Assembly (NCBI GenBank): GCA_964454545.1
Contig: CAYVTI010000001.1
Coordinates: forward strand, 31,291 to 95,290
Direction: 5' to 3'
From: JABCZZ01 sp964454545
GTDB lineage: Bacteria; Pseudomonadota; Alphaproteobacteria; Rickettsiales; JABCZZ01
Length of the DNA: 64,000 bases
Under the pieces are notes generated by a model. It was not told the origin of the DNA. It did no database searches and saw only the letters and a program-made list of their open reading frames with translations. A program made the position numbers and the translations under genes. Below, piece by piece: positions 8,886 through 18,442 of the stretch (positions are counted from its first letter, which is position 1; every line of letters begins with the position of its first letter).

Positions 8886-10424
8886 ATGTCTTTGCAGTAC
8901 GGAGCAACGCCGCGCCGCCTCAACACTATAATAGTTGTAATCATAACCATACTGAACTCGGGCTGCGCCGTAGGGCCTGACTTCAAACGCCCGGAAGCAC
9001 CCGCAGTAACGCATTACACTAACGAGCCACTGCCTGAAGAAACCAGCTTTGTCGACGCGGACGGCGGCACAACCCAGAAAATAGGCGATACACACTATAT
9101 CCCGGCGCAATGGTGGAAATTATTTCGGTCAGAGACTTTAAACCAGATTGTCGAAGAGGCAATAAACGCTAATCCCAATATAGAAGCGGCGCTCGCTACG
9201 CTTCGCCAGGCACGGGAAACCCTCTACGCATCCTATAGCGGGTTCTTTCCATCATTCGATCTCAATGGCGGCGCCACCAGGGAGCAGGTATCCGGCGGCT
9301 CATTTGGCAATCCATTTGCCCCGAATTCGATATTCACGCTTTATAACGCATCGGTAAACGTCACCTACACTTTTGATTTCTTTGGTGGTATCAGGCGCCA
9401 GGTGGAATCTCTGCAGGCACAGGCGAATTACCAGAATTTCCAGTACGAGGCCACATATCTTACCCTGGTGGCGAATGTTGTTACGGCAGCCATACAGGAA
9501 GTCTCACTGCGCGAGCAGATCGCTGAAACCCAGAAAATCATCGCCATAGAGAAAAGGCAGCTTGGAGTATTACAGGACCAGTTCAGGCTGCGCGCGATTA
9601 GTATTACCCCCGTGCTGTTGCAAAGAGCAACCCTGGCGCAAGTGCAGGCTAATCTGGCTTCCCTTAAGAAACAGCAGGTTCAGAGATACGATCAGTTGGC
9701 AATATTATGCGGGCGTTTCCCAGGCGAGAAAATGAATGCGCTCACCAAGCTGAGTTCATTGCATCTGCCGGAAGATCTGCCTCTGAGCCTGCCATCCGAT
9801 TTAGTGAGACAACGCCCGGACATTCGTTCCGCGGAAGAACAGCTGCATGCGGCCAGCGCACAAGTCGGCATAGCAACTGCTGCCATGTTGCCACAAATCA
9901 CGTTGAACGGAAGTTACGGATCACAGGCAGTGGCAGGCACAGATACATTATTTACGCCAGCGTCCAGTATCTGGAATATAGGGGGAGCGGTAATGCAGCC
10001 GCTCTTTCATGGCGGCCAATTGCTGCATCAGCGCCGCGCGGCAGTCGCCGGATATGATAAAGCGCTGGCACAATATAAAAACACAGTACTGACCGCATTC
10101 CAGAATGTCGCTGATACATTGGCTGCATTGCAATATGACGCCGATGCGCTGGTCGCCCAGGTAGATGGCGCGTACGCGGCAACGCGCGGTATGGATGTTG
10201 CGCAGACACAATTCAAAGCGGGTATTATCGGCTACCTCTCGATGCTTGATACGGAGCGTACTTTTGAACAGGCGAGGATAGGAATGATTCAAGCCCAGGC
10301 CAGCCGCTATGCGGATACCGCCGCATTATTTCAGGCATTGGGCGGCGGATGGTGGAACAGCAGTTCCGGTGATATGCTTAACAATGTGAAATATATAAAA
10401 CAAGAACAAGAATCCTCTGATTGA
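8886..10424 (+). CDS. NodT-family outer-membrane lipoprotein channel (TolC/OprM type)
   Basis: Outer-membrane factor that normally forms the trimeric exit duct of tripartite pumps. With the ATG at 8886 it has 512 residues. A signal peptide ends in the lipobox-like NSGC, followed by AVGPDFKRP, the classic NodT/OprM N-terminus. Two OEP repeats follow, with the family motif LPSDLVRQRPDIRSAEEQL. The start was chosen over an upstream ATG at 8808 because AGAGGA lies 6 nt before 8886 and the signal peptide begins there. It is the first gene facing the pelA-pelB genes and opposite to pelDEFG. No RND or ABC partner is adjacent, so it may serve the Pel locus or the type I exporter; this is inference. 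Confidence 0.88.
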   Translation: MSLQYGATPRRLNTIIVVIITILNSGCAVGPDFKRPEAPAVTHYTNEPLPEETSFVDADGGTTQKIGDTHYIPAQWWKLFRSETLNQIVEEAINANPNIEAALATLRQARETLYASYSGFFPSFDLNGGATREQVSGGSFGNPFAPNSIFTLYNASVNVTYTFDFFGGIRRQVESLQAQANYQNFQYEATYLTLVANVVTAAIQEVSLREQIAETQKIIAIEKRQLGVLQDQFRLRAISITPVLLQRATLAQVQANLASLKKQQVQRYDQLAILCGRFPGEKMNALTKLSSLHLPEDLPLSLPSDLVRQRPDIRSAEEQLHAASAQVGIATAAMLPQITLNGSYGSQAVAGTDTLFTPASSIWNIGGAVMQPLFHGGQLLHQRRAAVAGYDKALAQYKNTVLTAFQNVADTLAALQYDADALVAQVDGAYAATRGMDVAQTQFKAGIIGYLSMLDTERTFEQARIGMIQAQASRYADTAALFQALGGGWWNSSSGDMLNNVKYIKQEQESSD

Positions 10425-10534
10425 AAATTATACAATTATCATTTTTTATCTCCCAGTTGCTCATCGTCTTTTTATGGCATTCCCTATAATTAACACGCAT
10501 GTTTTTTACACCTCTCAGTTACTCAAGAATTATT

Positions 10535-11398
10535 ATGCGCGCTATTTTATTCCTGGCGTTTTCCTCATTCGGAACGGTGATGGCTGCGTCCGCATATGGT
10601 TCAGAGGAAGAAAAATTTATCCTGTATTATTCCGACCAGGCCCCCATCGAGAGTTTTAAAAGCTACCAGTTGCTTATCTTTGACAGGCTGCGACACCCGC
10701 AGCTTCAGTTCCTGCGAGAACAGGGAAAATCAATGCTGGGATATATTAACATAGGAGAAATAGAAGAAAGCGATCCTTATTTCTCCATGCTAAAGAATAA
10801 AGGCCTTGTGCTTCGGGAGAACAGAAACCGAAAGGATAACTATTATATCGATATCCGCACCCCTTTATGGCCGAAGATTCTGATCGAGGATATCATACCT
10901 AAGGTGCTGGAAGAGGGGTTTGACGGCATCTTCCTTGACAATCTGGATAATTATGCCGGGTTAGAACATAGCAACCCGTCGCGTTACAAGGGGATGCATC
11001 TTGCCGTCGCGCATCTTATCATGGCGATAAGGATGCATTATCCTTTCCTCAAAATTATGGTGAACCACGCCTATACTGTTTTACCCGACATAGCACCTTA
11101 CATCGATATGACAATGGGAGAAGCGCTGCTTGGGGATTACGATTTTGATAAGAAAGCCTATGTCAGAACGGCAACTTCTCTTTACAGCACAAAAGCGATA
11201 CAGCTGAAAGAGGTCCAGCGGCGTAATCCCACATTAAAGATATATACGCTAGACTACGCGGATACGGGAAATGCTTCCGCTGTCGCTGATATTTACCGTA
11301 TACAGCGTGCGAATGGCTTTATTCCTTACGTTGCGAGTATCGGACTTGATGAAGTGGCAGAAGAACCGCAGCGGGTCAGAAAAGGTATATTCCAATGA
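10535..11398 (+). CDS. PelA-type glycoside hydrolase domain protein (GH114/GH166-like), stand-alone
   Basis: Secreted glycoside hydrolase related to endo-alpha-1,4-polygalactosaminidase and to the N-terminal hydrolase domain of PelA, which trims the Pel polymer. After a signal peptide (cleavage near ASAYG) it shows the family segments LGYINIGEIEE, DGIFLDNLDNY and MTMGEALL; acidic residues at these beta-strand ends are the likely catalytic set. The start at 10535 gives a compact signal peptide. An upstream in-frame ATG at 10499 is possible but a TATAAT at 10485-10490 would place the transcript start at it. The stop overlaps the next ATG (ATGA). In classical PelA this domain is fused to the deacetylase encoded by the next gene. 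Confidence 0.85.
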   Translation: MRAILFLAFSSFGTVMAASAYGSEEEKFILYYSDQAPIESFKSYQLLIFDRLRHPQLQFLREQGKSMLGYINIGEIEESDPYFSMLKNKGLVLRENRNRKDNYYIDIRTPLWPKILIEDIIPKVLEEGFDGIFLDNLDNYAGLEHSNPSRYKGMHLAVAHLIMAIRMHYPFLKIMVNHAYTVLPDIAPYIDMTMGEALLGDYDFDKKAYVRTATSLYSTKAIQLKEVQRRNPTLKIYTLDYADTGNASAVADIYRIQRANGFIPYVASIGLDEVAEEPQRVRKGIFQ

Positions 11399-13602
11399 TA
11401 CGTTTACTTTTAGGGACATTCCTGGCGGTATTTTTCACCAGCCTACCTCCAGGATGCGTTGATGCCAAAGAAAAGATCGTGCCGCGCACTATCATCGCCT
11501 TGTATGATGACCGGGGCGAAGGCCCATCATCATCCCTTATTCATCTTTTAGCGGAGATGCCGCTAAACCATCTGGGACTTGATGTAGAATATCATGATAT
11601 ACATTCCGGCGCATTGCCCTCCATCGCAGACCGCGATGACGTGCGCGGAGTAATCACATGGTTTTTCTCCAATACGAAGATAGATAATCCGGAGGCCTAT
11701 ATTAAATGGGCGGAAGACGCCATAAATGCCGGAAAGAAGTATATCGTCATCGGTCCTTCAGGGGTTCCGCAAGACAGCAGTGTATCGCTAGCAGCCGCCA
11801 ATAAATTTCTAAGCATGATAGGCTATAACATCACATCGAGCTGGATAGAAAATCCTTTTGATGTAACCTATCTATATAACACCCAAGACATGTTTTACGA
11901 ACGCCAGCCTTTCAAATGGATGCGCCCGCCCTACCAGATTACAAAGGCCGTAGGCAAAGAAACACAAGTGCATCTGGCCACACACAGAGATAAAAACCCT
12001 GCGGATGATTGCGATCTGATCATCACCAGTCCTACAGGCGGGTATATTGCCTCCGAGTATGCCTTCCGGGAGAATATCCGGTCCGGTGACGGCGTGAAGC
12101 AATGGTTTATAGATCCCTTTGAATTCTTCCGCCTTGTCTATGCTACGGATGATCTCCCCAAGCCCGACACTACCACTATTGCAGGACGGCGCATCTATTA
12201 CAGCCATATTGACGGCGATGGCTGGAACAATATGACGCGGATAGAGGAATATAAGGAGCATCCGACTTTATCTGCGCGGGTAATCATGAACAGGGTGATA
12301 AAATCCTATCCGGACATGCCCGTTACACTCACCCTTATTGCTGCCGATATCGACCCAAAATGGGCTGCCGTGACACATAGCCGGGAAATAGCAAAAGAAT
12401 TTTTTACCCTGCCGCAGGTGGAAGCCGGAAGCCATACCTATAGCCACCCATTCTACTGGCAATTCTTTGAACATTACACTCCCGAGAAGGAGATCAAGTA
12501 TCTGCGCCTGTACAATAACCCCACATGGAAACCCGACAAAGCCGTGCAACCGACCAAGAAAGCCCCGCCAAGCATGCCGGCCGGATATACGACACCCAGG
12601 GCATATGCTTACGAAAAATTCGACATACATAAGGAGATAGAAGGCGCGCTTCAGAAAATAGCCGAACTCCTGCCGAAAGATAAGAAAATGAAAGTTGTTA
12701 CATGGCCGGGCGATTGCCTCCCCTGGGAAGCGGTGCTGCGCATGACCCGGGAAGCAGGCGTGCAGAATATCAACGGCGGCGATACCCGCTTCGATCCGGA
12801 ATACCCCACTCCTGCCTCAGTGGCTCCCGTCGGAAGGCCGGTGGGAAAAGAACGCCAGATATATTCCTCCATGAGCAATGAGAATACCTATACTAATCTG
12901 TGGTCGGAGAATTTCTATGCGCAAAGCCATCTCAAAAAGACCATATACAATACCGGAACGCCTTATCGCTTGAAACCCATAAATGTTTATTATCATATAT
13001 ATTCGGGCGAGAGGGATGCAAGTCTGAATGCGGTACTCAGCAATATAGAATATGCACGCAAACAGGATATAGTGCCTGTCACAACGAGCGATTACACCAG
13101 AATCGCGGAAGGATTCTACAGTACCCAGATTACTGTCCTGTCACCCGATATGTGGCGCATTGAGCAGCGCGGAGCATTACAGACGATACGCTTCGATCAC
13201 CATAGCCTGGACGCTGTCGATTTCCAGCGCTCCAAAGGAGTGATTGGCGAGCGTTATGCGCAAGGAAGCCTCTATGTCTATCTCGACGCGGCAGTGCCCC
13301 AGCCAGTCATAGCGCTTAAAAAGAATGATACCTACTTTTCAGCCCCTATGGAAAATACTTCCTACCTTGTCGAGAGCCGCTGGCTTATCTCCAATGTGAA
13401 CCGGAAGAAAGATACACTGCATTTTACGGCACAAGGGTTTGGAAAAGGCGAAATGATATGGCAGATGCCCGCTCCGGGACATTATATCATCCATATAGAA
13501 AATGAAGAAATAGAGGCGGATGTGGCAAAAGATCGCCTGCTCAGGGTGGCCCTTAAAAACAACGCCATGAATCCCGTTCATATATCCATTAGAAGCCTAT
13601 AA
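11395..13602 (+). CDS. PelA-type polysaccharide deacetylase protein, stand-alone
   Basis: 735-residue secreted protein corresponding to the remainder of PelA: a flavodoxin/reductase-like domain (about 25-240), then a deacetylase domain and a C-terminal beta-rich part. The deacetylase metal-binding features are visible as YYSHIDGDGWNN (about residue 270, Asp of the metal site) and GSHTYSHPFYW (about 345-355, H-x3-H). A signal peptide with VFFTSLPPGC is present; the cysteine suggests possible lipidation but the lipobox is poor. It overlaps the hydrolase gene by 4 nt and is followed after 3 nt by the TPR gene, so the three form one operon. Its role would be partial deacetylation of Pel to give positive charge. 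Confidence 0.87.
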   Translation: MIRLLLGTFLAVFFTSLPPGCVDAKEKIVPRTIIALYDDRGEGPSSSLIHLLAEMPLNHLGLDVEYHDIHSGALPSIADRDDVRGVITWFFSNTKIDNPEAYIKWAEDAINAGKKYIVIGPSGVPQDSSVSLAAANKFLSMIGYNITSSWIENPFDVTYLYNTQDMFYERQPFKWMRPPYQITKAVGKETQVHLATHRDKNPADDCDLIITSPTGGYIASEYAFRENIRSGDGVKQWFIDPFEFFRLVYATDDLPKPDTTTIAGRRIYYSHIDGDGWNNMTRIEEYKEHPTLSARVIMNRVIKSYPDMPVTLTLIAADIDPKWAAVTHSREIAKEFFTLPQVEAGSHTYSHPFYWQFFEHYTPEKEIKYLRLYNNPTWKPDKAVQPTKKAPPSMPAGYTTPRAYAYEKFDIHKEIEGALQKIAELLPKDKKMKVVTWPGDCLPWEAVLRMTREAGVQNINGGDTRFDPEYPTPASVAPVGRPVGKERQIYSSMSNENTYTNLWSENFYAQSHLKKTIYNTGTPYRLKPINVYYHIYSGERDASLNAVLSNIEYARKQDIVPVTTSDYTRIAEGFYSTQITVLSPDMWRIEQRGALQTIRFDHHSLDAVDFQRSKGVIGERYAQGSLYVYLDAAVPQPVIALKKNDTYFSAPMENTSYLVESRWLISNVNRKKDTLHFTAQGFGKGEMIWQMPAPGHYIIHIENEEIEADVAKDRLLRVALKNNAMNPVHISIRSL

Positions 13603-13605
13603 TAT

Positions 13606-16317
13606 ATGCGCAACACCGGCTGGATAATTTTATCTTTCCTGCTACTTACGCTTGGCGCGTTTGTAGCCGGAGTCTATCTGGCTCCAAGCCCTAAGGAGAT
13701 GGGCATGATGGAGCTGAACGGTGGAAAATTAAAGCGGGCATTCCACTATTACCAAGCTATAAACAAGCAAGGCGATAACTCTATCAACGTACTATTCCCT
13801 CTTACCAAGCTGTATGTCTATTACGGCCACGTGGATAACGCGATCGCGTTGATTGAGACGTATGTTGAAATGCACCCTCATTCCATTGAAGGGCGCAAGA
13901 AACTTGCAGAATTATATAAAGATTCGCAAAGATTCCATAGCTATTGCAAAACTCTCGAAGAATTGCAGCAACTGAAACCTTCAACGGATTATCTGCGTGA
14001 ACTTGCAGATACGTATGACTTTATAGGCGAATATGAAAAAGAGATGCATGCGCTTGCAAGGCTGGTTGAAGACAAAAATTACAAGCCGCGCGGGGAGGAT
14101 TATGTCAAACTTGCGTCGCTTTACCGGATTAACAATCAATCCACCCAGGCCATCAATACTATAAATGCGTATATAGACATCCGCAAATACGATGTCAGTA
14201 TGGATATTATCCGCCTTAGCCTGCAATTACTGTTTGAGGTAGATGACGATAAGCAGGCCTACTTGATTGCCAGCACTTTCCTGAGTAAACACGGCAGGGA
14301 AGAAGATGCGATTGCATTTTCTGAAACTTTTCAGGAAGAAGGTAATTACGACGACGCTTATGCATTGCTTAAACCCTTTCTTCCGAATGTCGAACATTCA
14401 CCTGCCCTGCTCCAGCAACTGGTAAACGTGCAACTTACACGGGGCAAGAAAAAAGAGTTATATGCCCTCCTGTCCGATATGCATGACAAATCACTCCTGC
14501 CGGATCAATTTTATGCGACTCTTATAGATATCTCTATTGATCTCAGGAATTATTCCCTGGCAGAATCTTTGCTCCGCACAGCCCTACTGAAGGAAATACC
14601 TCCGGATGCCATGTTCCGTTATGCTAATTTCGCCTTGCAGGTCAAGCGCCCGGATATAGCAACGGTGATAAAAAGCAAGCTCAACAAGGATTACCTGCAG
14701 CATGCTCCTCTTCTTGTCGCAGTGCTTGATATCGCCATCAATGATACGCCGCAGTCTATGGGTGCGCTGCTCGCGCTTCCCCAGAATGCCATAACGCTGC
14801 CCGAGCAAAAGATGGCCGTTGCCGACATATATATGCAGCATGGATACACAAAACGTGCTTTTTCATTATTTGATACCATGCAGGTTGCGGATATCGTAAG
14901 TGCGCTGGACACCCTGGATTTTGTACAAGTATATCTTGACTCAAATGCGGCAGATAAGGGACGCCATATACTGGAAACCGCGCAACAGAAAAAGATTTTC
15001 TCCCGTATAAACATGGATAATGCAATGTTTTTCTTCGCAGCGGGAGAAGGGAAAACGGAAGCAATACAGAAATGGCTCAAGGCACACCCCAAAACAGATA
15101 ACGCCATCTTAACCGAAGCCAATGATATTGCCCTGCGCTATCATCACAATGAGGTGGCCGTCTTCATTGCGCAGTATCATTACCAAATGTACCCCAGCAT
15201 AAAAAACAAAATTCAGCTGGCTAACGCGCTTATAATGGACAAACGATATATGGATGCGCTCGCATACCTGCAATCTGACATTAGTGAAGACGCACATACC
15301 CGGTCACTGTACCTGGATATCATTTCAGAGATCGTGGATAAAACCGCCGCCAGTGGTGTTCCGGAAGCGTATAAGAAAGCGTTAGGTAATTTCGTCACTG
15401 CGGATTTGCGCAGAAGCAGCATAACATACGAGGAAAGATTCAACCTCGTTTATCTCCTGGAAAAGGCAGACATGAAAGAGCAGGCAGAGACTATTTTATT
15501 TAATCTTGCGGCCAACCAGCCTTTTAACAGCCATGCCGTAAACGAGCTGCTGGGATTATGGGGAGACCATTTAACGCCAAAAGCCTTGCATTGGATCGAA
15601 AGCCGTGCGCTCAACGCTTCTAATACTGAAAAGCCGATCTGGCTTGCCTATCTCAATAACACCGGCAATCCCCGGAGCGTTCTTACCGCATTACATGATA
15701 TGAACAACATGCCGCCTGCAATAGCCGATGAATATATCAATGCGCTGGTTGCCATGCATGATCCCGATCAATTGGCTCCTGCGCTCGAAAAACAGATTGG
15801 GCAATCTACCGATGCCTCATGGGTTAAGAAACTGGCTAATATCGCCGTACAGGAGGATCTGGCTGAAACAGCGGATATGGGATGGCGCAGGTTGTATGCA
15901 TTGGATCCCAATAACAGCACGGCTATAAAAGAGATAGGACTGACGGAATATGATGCCGGGCATTACGCGGAAGCCTACAAAATGATCGGGAGGTACCTGA
16001 AAGATAATGACGGCAATTACCAGGTCAACTATGCCTATGCGGACATTCTGGAGCATAGATCGGAGATGGATCAGGCAAAGAAATATTATGCGCTGGCGGA
16101 ACAGCAGGTGTCCAGAATGAAACACAAGGACATAGACCTGCTGATGATGGAGGCGGATCTGCTCTATAAGGTCAACCATGTGGATGAATCGCTTGATCTC
16201 TACCGCAAGCTGCTTTCCCGGCACCCGGAAAATAATGCCCTGAAAGCCAACTATGCCGACCTGCTGATTGAAACAGGAAAATTCGACGAAGCGTCCGCGG
16301 TATTATCCCAGCAGTAA
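13606..16317 (+). CDS. PelB-like TPR protein lacking the C-terminal outer-membrane barrel
   Basis: 903 residues: one N-terminal membrane helix (about 5-25), then tandem TPR-type helical repeats to the end (for example AFHYYQAINKQGD, LRELADTYDFIGEYEKEM, DLYRKLLSRHPENNALKANY). PelB in Pseudomonas is about 1190 residues with a TPR scaffold that binds PelA and a C-terminal 16-strand porin. Here the chain stops directly after a TPR (ETGKFDEASAVLSQQ) and no alternating beta-strand region is seen, nor does a continuing frame follow. The gene starts 3 nt after the deacetylase. It probably acts as the periplasmic scaffold; the pore must be supplied by another protein, perhaps the NodT-type channel. 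Identification as PelB depends mainly on context and architecture. Confidence 0.75.
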   Translation: MRNTGWIILSFLLLTLGAFVAGVYLAPSPKEMGMMELNGGKLKRAFHYYQAINKQGDNSINVLFPLTKLYVYYGHVDNAIALIETYVEMHPHSIEGRKKLAELYKDSQRFHSYCKTLEELQQLKPSTDYLRELADTYDFIGEYEKEMHALARLVEDKNYKPRGEDYVKLASLYRINNQSTQAINTINAYIDIRKYDVSMDIIRLSLQLLFEVDDDKQAYLIASTFLSKHGREEDAIAFSETFQEEGNYDDAYALLKPFLPNVEHSPALLQQLVNVQLTRGKKKELYALLSDMHDKSLLPDQFYATLIDISIDLRNYSLAESLLRTALLKEIPPDAMFRYANFALQVKRPDIATVIKSKLNKDYLQHAPLLVAVLDIAINDTPQSMGALLALPQNAITLPEQKMAVADIYMQHGYTKRAFSLFDTMQVADIVSALDTLDFVQVYLDSNAADKGRHILETAQQKKIFSRINMDNAMFFFAAGEGKTEAIQKWLKAHPKTDNAILTEANDIALRYHHNEVAVFIAQYHYQMYPSIKNKIQLANALIMDKRYMDALAYLQSDISEDAHTRSLYLDIISEIVDKTAASGVPEAYKKALGNFVTADLRRSSITYEERFNLVYLLEKADMKEQAETILFNLAANQPFNSHAVNELLGLWGDHLTPKALHWIESRALNASNTEKPIWLAYLNNTGNPRSVLTALHDMNNMPPAIADEYINALVAMHDPDQLAPALEKQIGQSTDASWVKKLANIAVQEDLAETADMGWRRLYALDPNNSTAIKEIGLTEYDAGHYAEAYKMIGRYLKDNDGNYQVNYAYADILEHRSEMDQAKKYYALAEQQVSRMKHKDIDLLMMEADLLYKVNHVDESLDLYRKLLSRHPENNALKANYADLLIETGKFDEASAVLSQQ

Positions 16318-16319
16318 AC

Positions 16320-17240
16320 TTACGCAAAGAATAAAGCGATCATGGCGCACAGGGCCGCATACTTCAGACCGTAATAGACTCTGCGGTTCCATTGTTTCAG
16401 TTGCCTGAACAGCATACGCATACGATAGATGGGCGGAAAAATGCGATTAGCGAGGCCGACTGGCTCACCATCCACATTCTGGGTGGAAGTAATTTTTATA
16501 ACACGACGGATAATAAAACGGTTGAACGCCGTTGAAAGCAAACCACGCAGGGGACGTTCCACATCACAGAATAAGATAAGACGGTTAACATTACTATCAT
16601 TCTTAGCCTCATGTATATAAGTCTCGTCAAAAATCATGGCCTCGCCATCCCGCCAGCTTCTACGCTCGCCATCCACTTCAATCCAGCAATCTCTATTGTT
16701 GGATGTGCGTAATCCCAGATGGTAACGCAGGCTGCCTGCCCAGGGATCGCGGTGCCGCCCCAATACGCCGCCGGGAGGCAGGAGCGCAAACATCGCCCCA
16801 TGCACCGACGGTATATTCCTAAGCAATGCGAGCGTTTGTGGGCAGAGCGATTGGGCCGATGGCAAAGGATCGCCATACCATTTGAGATAGAACCGCTTCC
16901 AGCCCGTGCGGAAGAAGGCATGAAATCCCAGATCATTATGCCTTACGGAGGCACGCACATATCCTTCATTAAGCAGCCGCAATCCCTCCTCGCGAATGAT
17001 AAGCCAGTTATCCGTAAATATCTTAAGCTCCGGGAAATCATGCAGGTTTAAATACGGTGTGGATGGCACGCGCGAAAAAAGGTAGATAAACATGTTGAAA
17101 GGCGCAAGGAAGGTGGAGTGATCCGTAAGCTGGCGCGTGAACCCATGCCGCACGCGCCCTCTTAAGTGGACATAAAGAGCGGACGCGAAGAACAGGGCTA
17201 TTGCAATATATCTTGCATGTATATAAGAAAGGCTTTCCAT
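16320..17240 (-). CDS. LpxO-like aspartyl/asparaginyl beta-hydroxylase family dioxygenase
   Basis: Fe(II)/2-oxoglutarate dioxygenase family, 306 residues from the ATG at 17240, the size of LpxO, which 2-hydroxylates an acyl chain of lipid A. An N-terminal membrane helix (SLSYIHARYIAIALFFASALYV) and a hydrophobic C-terminal helix flank the catalytic domain. Candidate iron ligands are in GRHRDPW and YIHEAKN, with an arginine for 2-oxoglutarate in VNRLILFCDV. A longer reading to a TTG at 17279 is less likely. It is convergent with the PelB-like gene, 2 nt apart, and is not part of that operon. Specific substrate is inferred from the family and not proven. Confidence 0.82.
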   Translation of the reverse strand: MESLSYIHARYIAIALFFASALYVHLRGRVRHGFTRQLTDHSTFLAPFNMFIYLFSRVPSTPYLNLHDFPELKIFTDNWLIIREEGLRLLNEGYVRASVRHNDLGFHAFFRTGWKRFYLKWYGDPLPSAQSLCPQTLALLRNIPSVHGAMFALLPPGGVLGRHRDPWAGSLRYHLGLRTSNNRDCWIEVDGERRSWRDGEAMIFDETYIHEAKNDSNVNRLILFCDVERPLRGLLSTAFNRFIIRRVIKITSTQNVDGEPVGLANRIFPPIYRMRMLFRQLKQWNRRVYYGLKYAALCAMIALFFA

Positions 17241-17361
17241 CTGATTGCCGCAAACTATGGTTCCGGCGAATAGCCGCAATACCAGAGAAGAAAGGCTCTA
17301 GAAGATTCGCTATAAAATTGTCATGACAAAAACAGACGCACGGGTAAAGCGCGCAGAAAGC

Positions 17362-18162
17362 TTATACCCGCCTCTTCTGGAACGTATACCAGGCCACATG
17401 GCTGAACACGCGATTTAACATCGTATGCGGCTTAAGGCCGACCGCCTTGAACACCATCGCCGTCATCCGGTCGATGTGCGGCCTTCGGTATAATTTACGT
17501 ACATTGGACAGGTACTGGTTAGCGTAAACCTTACGGTTATAGCGCTTGCCCGAATGGCTGTCCTGCGCCGCGTATAGCGCATAGGACAGTTCATCGTCCT
17601 CGCTTTCGGCAATGCGCCCGAGCGCCACGCCGAGACGGCGGACAAAACCGATGTTTTCTTTTTCCAGATAACGCTGCAAATGGGTATAAAACAGCTGGTA
17701 ATGGCGAAATTCGTCGGCGGCAATCTTTCCGGCTATTTCCTTCAGCACCGGTTCATCGCTATATTCTTTTATGGCGGTATAATAAGAACTGGTGCCGGTT
17801 TCCACTATGCATCTGGCAATCAGTTCGCCGGAACGGGTTCCCCTGACGGACTTCTTCACATTTACCGGCAGTTTATATCCGTCCGTGAACGTCTTGAAGC
17901 ATTTTTCAAAATCGAAATCGGGATCGGCAAGCTCCGCCCACTTGCGCAGCGCCTTGCCGTGTTGGACTTCTTCTTCCGCCCAACTCCATGCCACTTTTAT
18001 GAATTCGGGGTCATCCTTGAACACCTCTTCAAGATACCGGGCATAATCACGGCCGTTATGCTCCACCATGCTGGCGGCTTTCACCACCGACACCAGTTCC
18101 GGACTGATTTTACTGCGATCGAATGTATCCCAAGATATATCGTCAAGCGTCCAGTGTCCCAC
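17362..18162 (-). CDS. Ferritin-like/rubrerythrin-type di-iron protein
   Basis: 266-residue soluble helical protein with glutamate and histidine pairs expected of a four-helix di-iron site: MVEHNGRDY (about 32-40), AEEEVQHGKALRKW (about 62-75), CIVETGTSSYY (about 116-127) and AADEFRHYQLF (about 148-158). The E-x2-H pairs repeat as in ferritin-like oxidases and acyl-ACP-desaturase relatives. The substrate is unknown. The C-terminal 70 residues are basic and not part of the fold. It is a single gene flanked by about 120 nt to lpxO and a 280-nt AT-rich stretch upstream. Confidence 0.75.
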   Translation of the reverse strand: MGHWTLDDISWDTFDRSKISPELVSVVKAASMVEHNGRDYARYLEEVFKDDPEFIKVAWSWAEEEVQHGKALRKWAELADPDFDFEKCFKTFTDGYKLPVNVKKSVRGTRSGELIARCIVETGTSSYYTAIKEYSDEPVLKEIAGKIAADEFRHYQLFYTHLQRYLEKENIGFVRRLGVALGRIAESEDDELSYALYAAQDSHSGKRYNRKVYANQYLSNVRKLYRRPHIDRMTAMVFKAVGLKPHTMLNRVFSHVAWYTFQKRRV

Positions 18163-18442
18163 TATCCTGCTCCTGCTTTGCGAGTACCATAAATCAGATT
18201 GTAAGTTTGTAAACCCTTAAGTTATAGAATATGGCATATGTGCTCTATACCCATTTTAGGCCATAAAACCATAATCCATGGATATGTAGCAGGCAGAAGA
18301 ACATAATTTATTACTTTGTTTCCTGTGACCTTTTTACTTATGTATTATTTATAAATAATACGCTAATATCTATGTGCGTTTTATTTGTAAAAAGAGTATA
18401 ATTATTTTAGTGGTATTAATAAATTTGCAGGAGGTGGTGTTT
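18163..18442. promoter_or_regulatory. AT-rich intergenic region with putative promoter for the small lipoprotein gene
   Basis: 280 nt without a gene, between divergent genes. A perfect TATAAT lies at 18397-18402, 41 nt before the ATG at 18443, but no good -35 hexamer is at the right distance. The strong ribosome site GGAGGTGG (18430-18437) decides the start of the following gene. Nothing else could be recognised. Confidence 0.4.

Noticed and set aside
10457..10490. Full promoter (TTGCTC and TATAAT) before the PelA-type hydrolase
   Set aside because: The -10 is perfect but the spacer is 22 nt, too long for a normal sigma70 promoter; only the -10 is mentioned.
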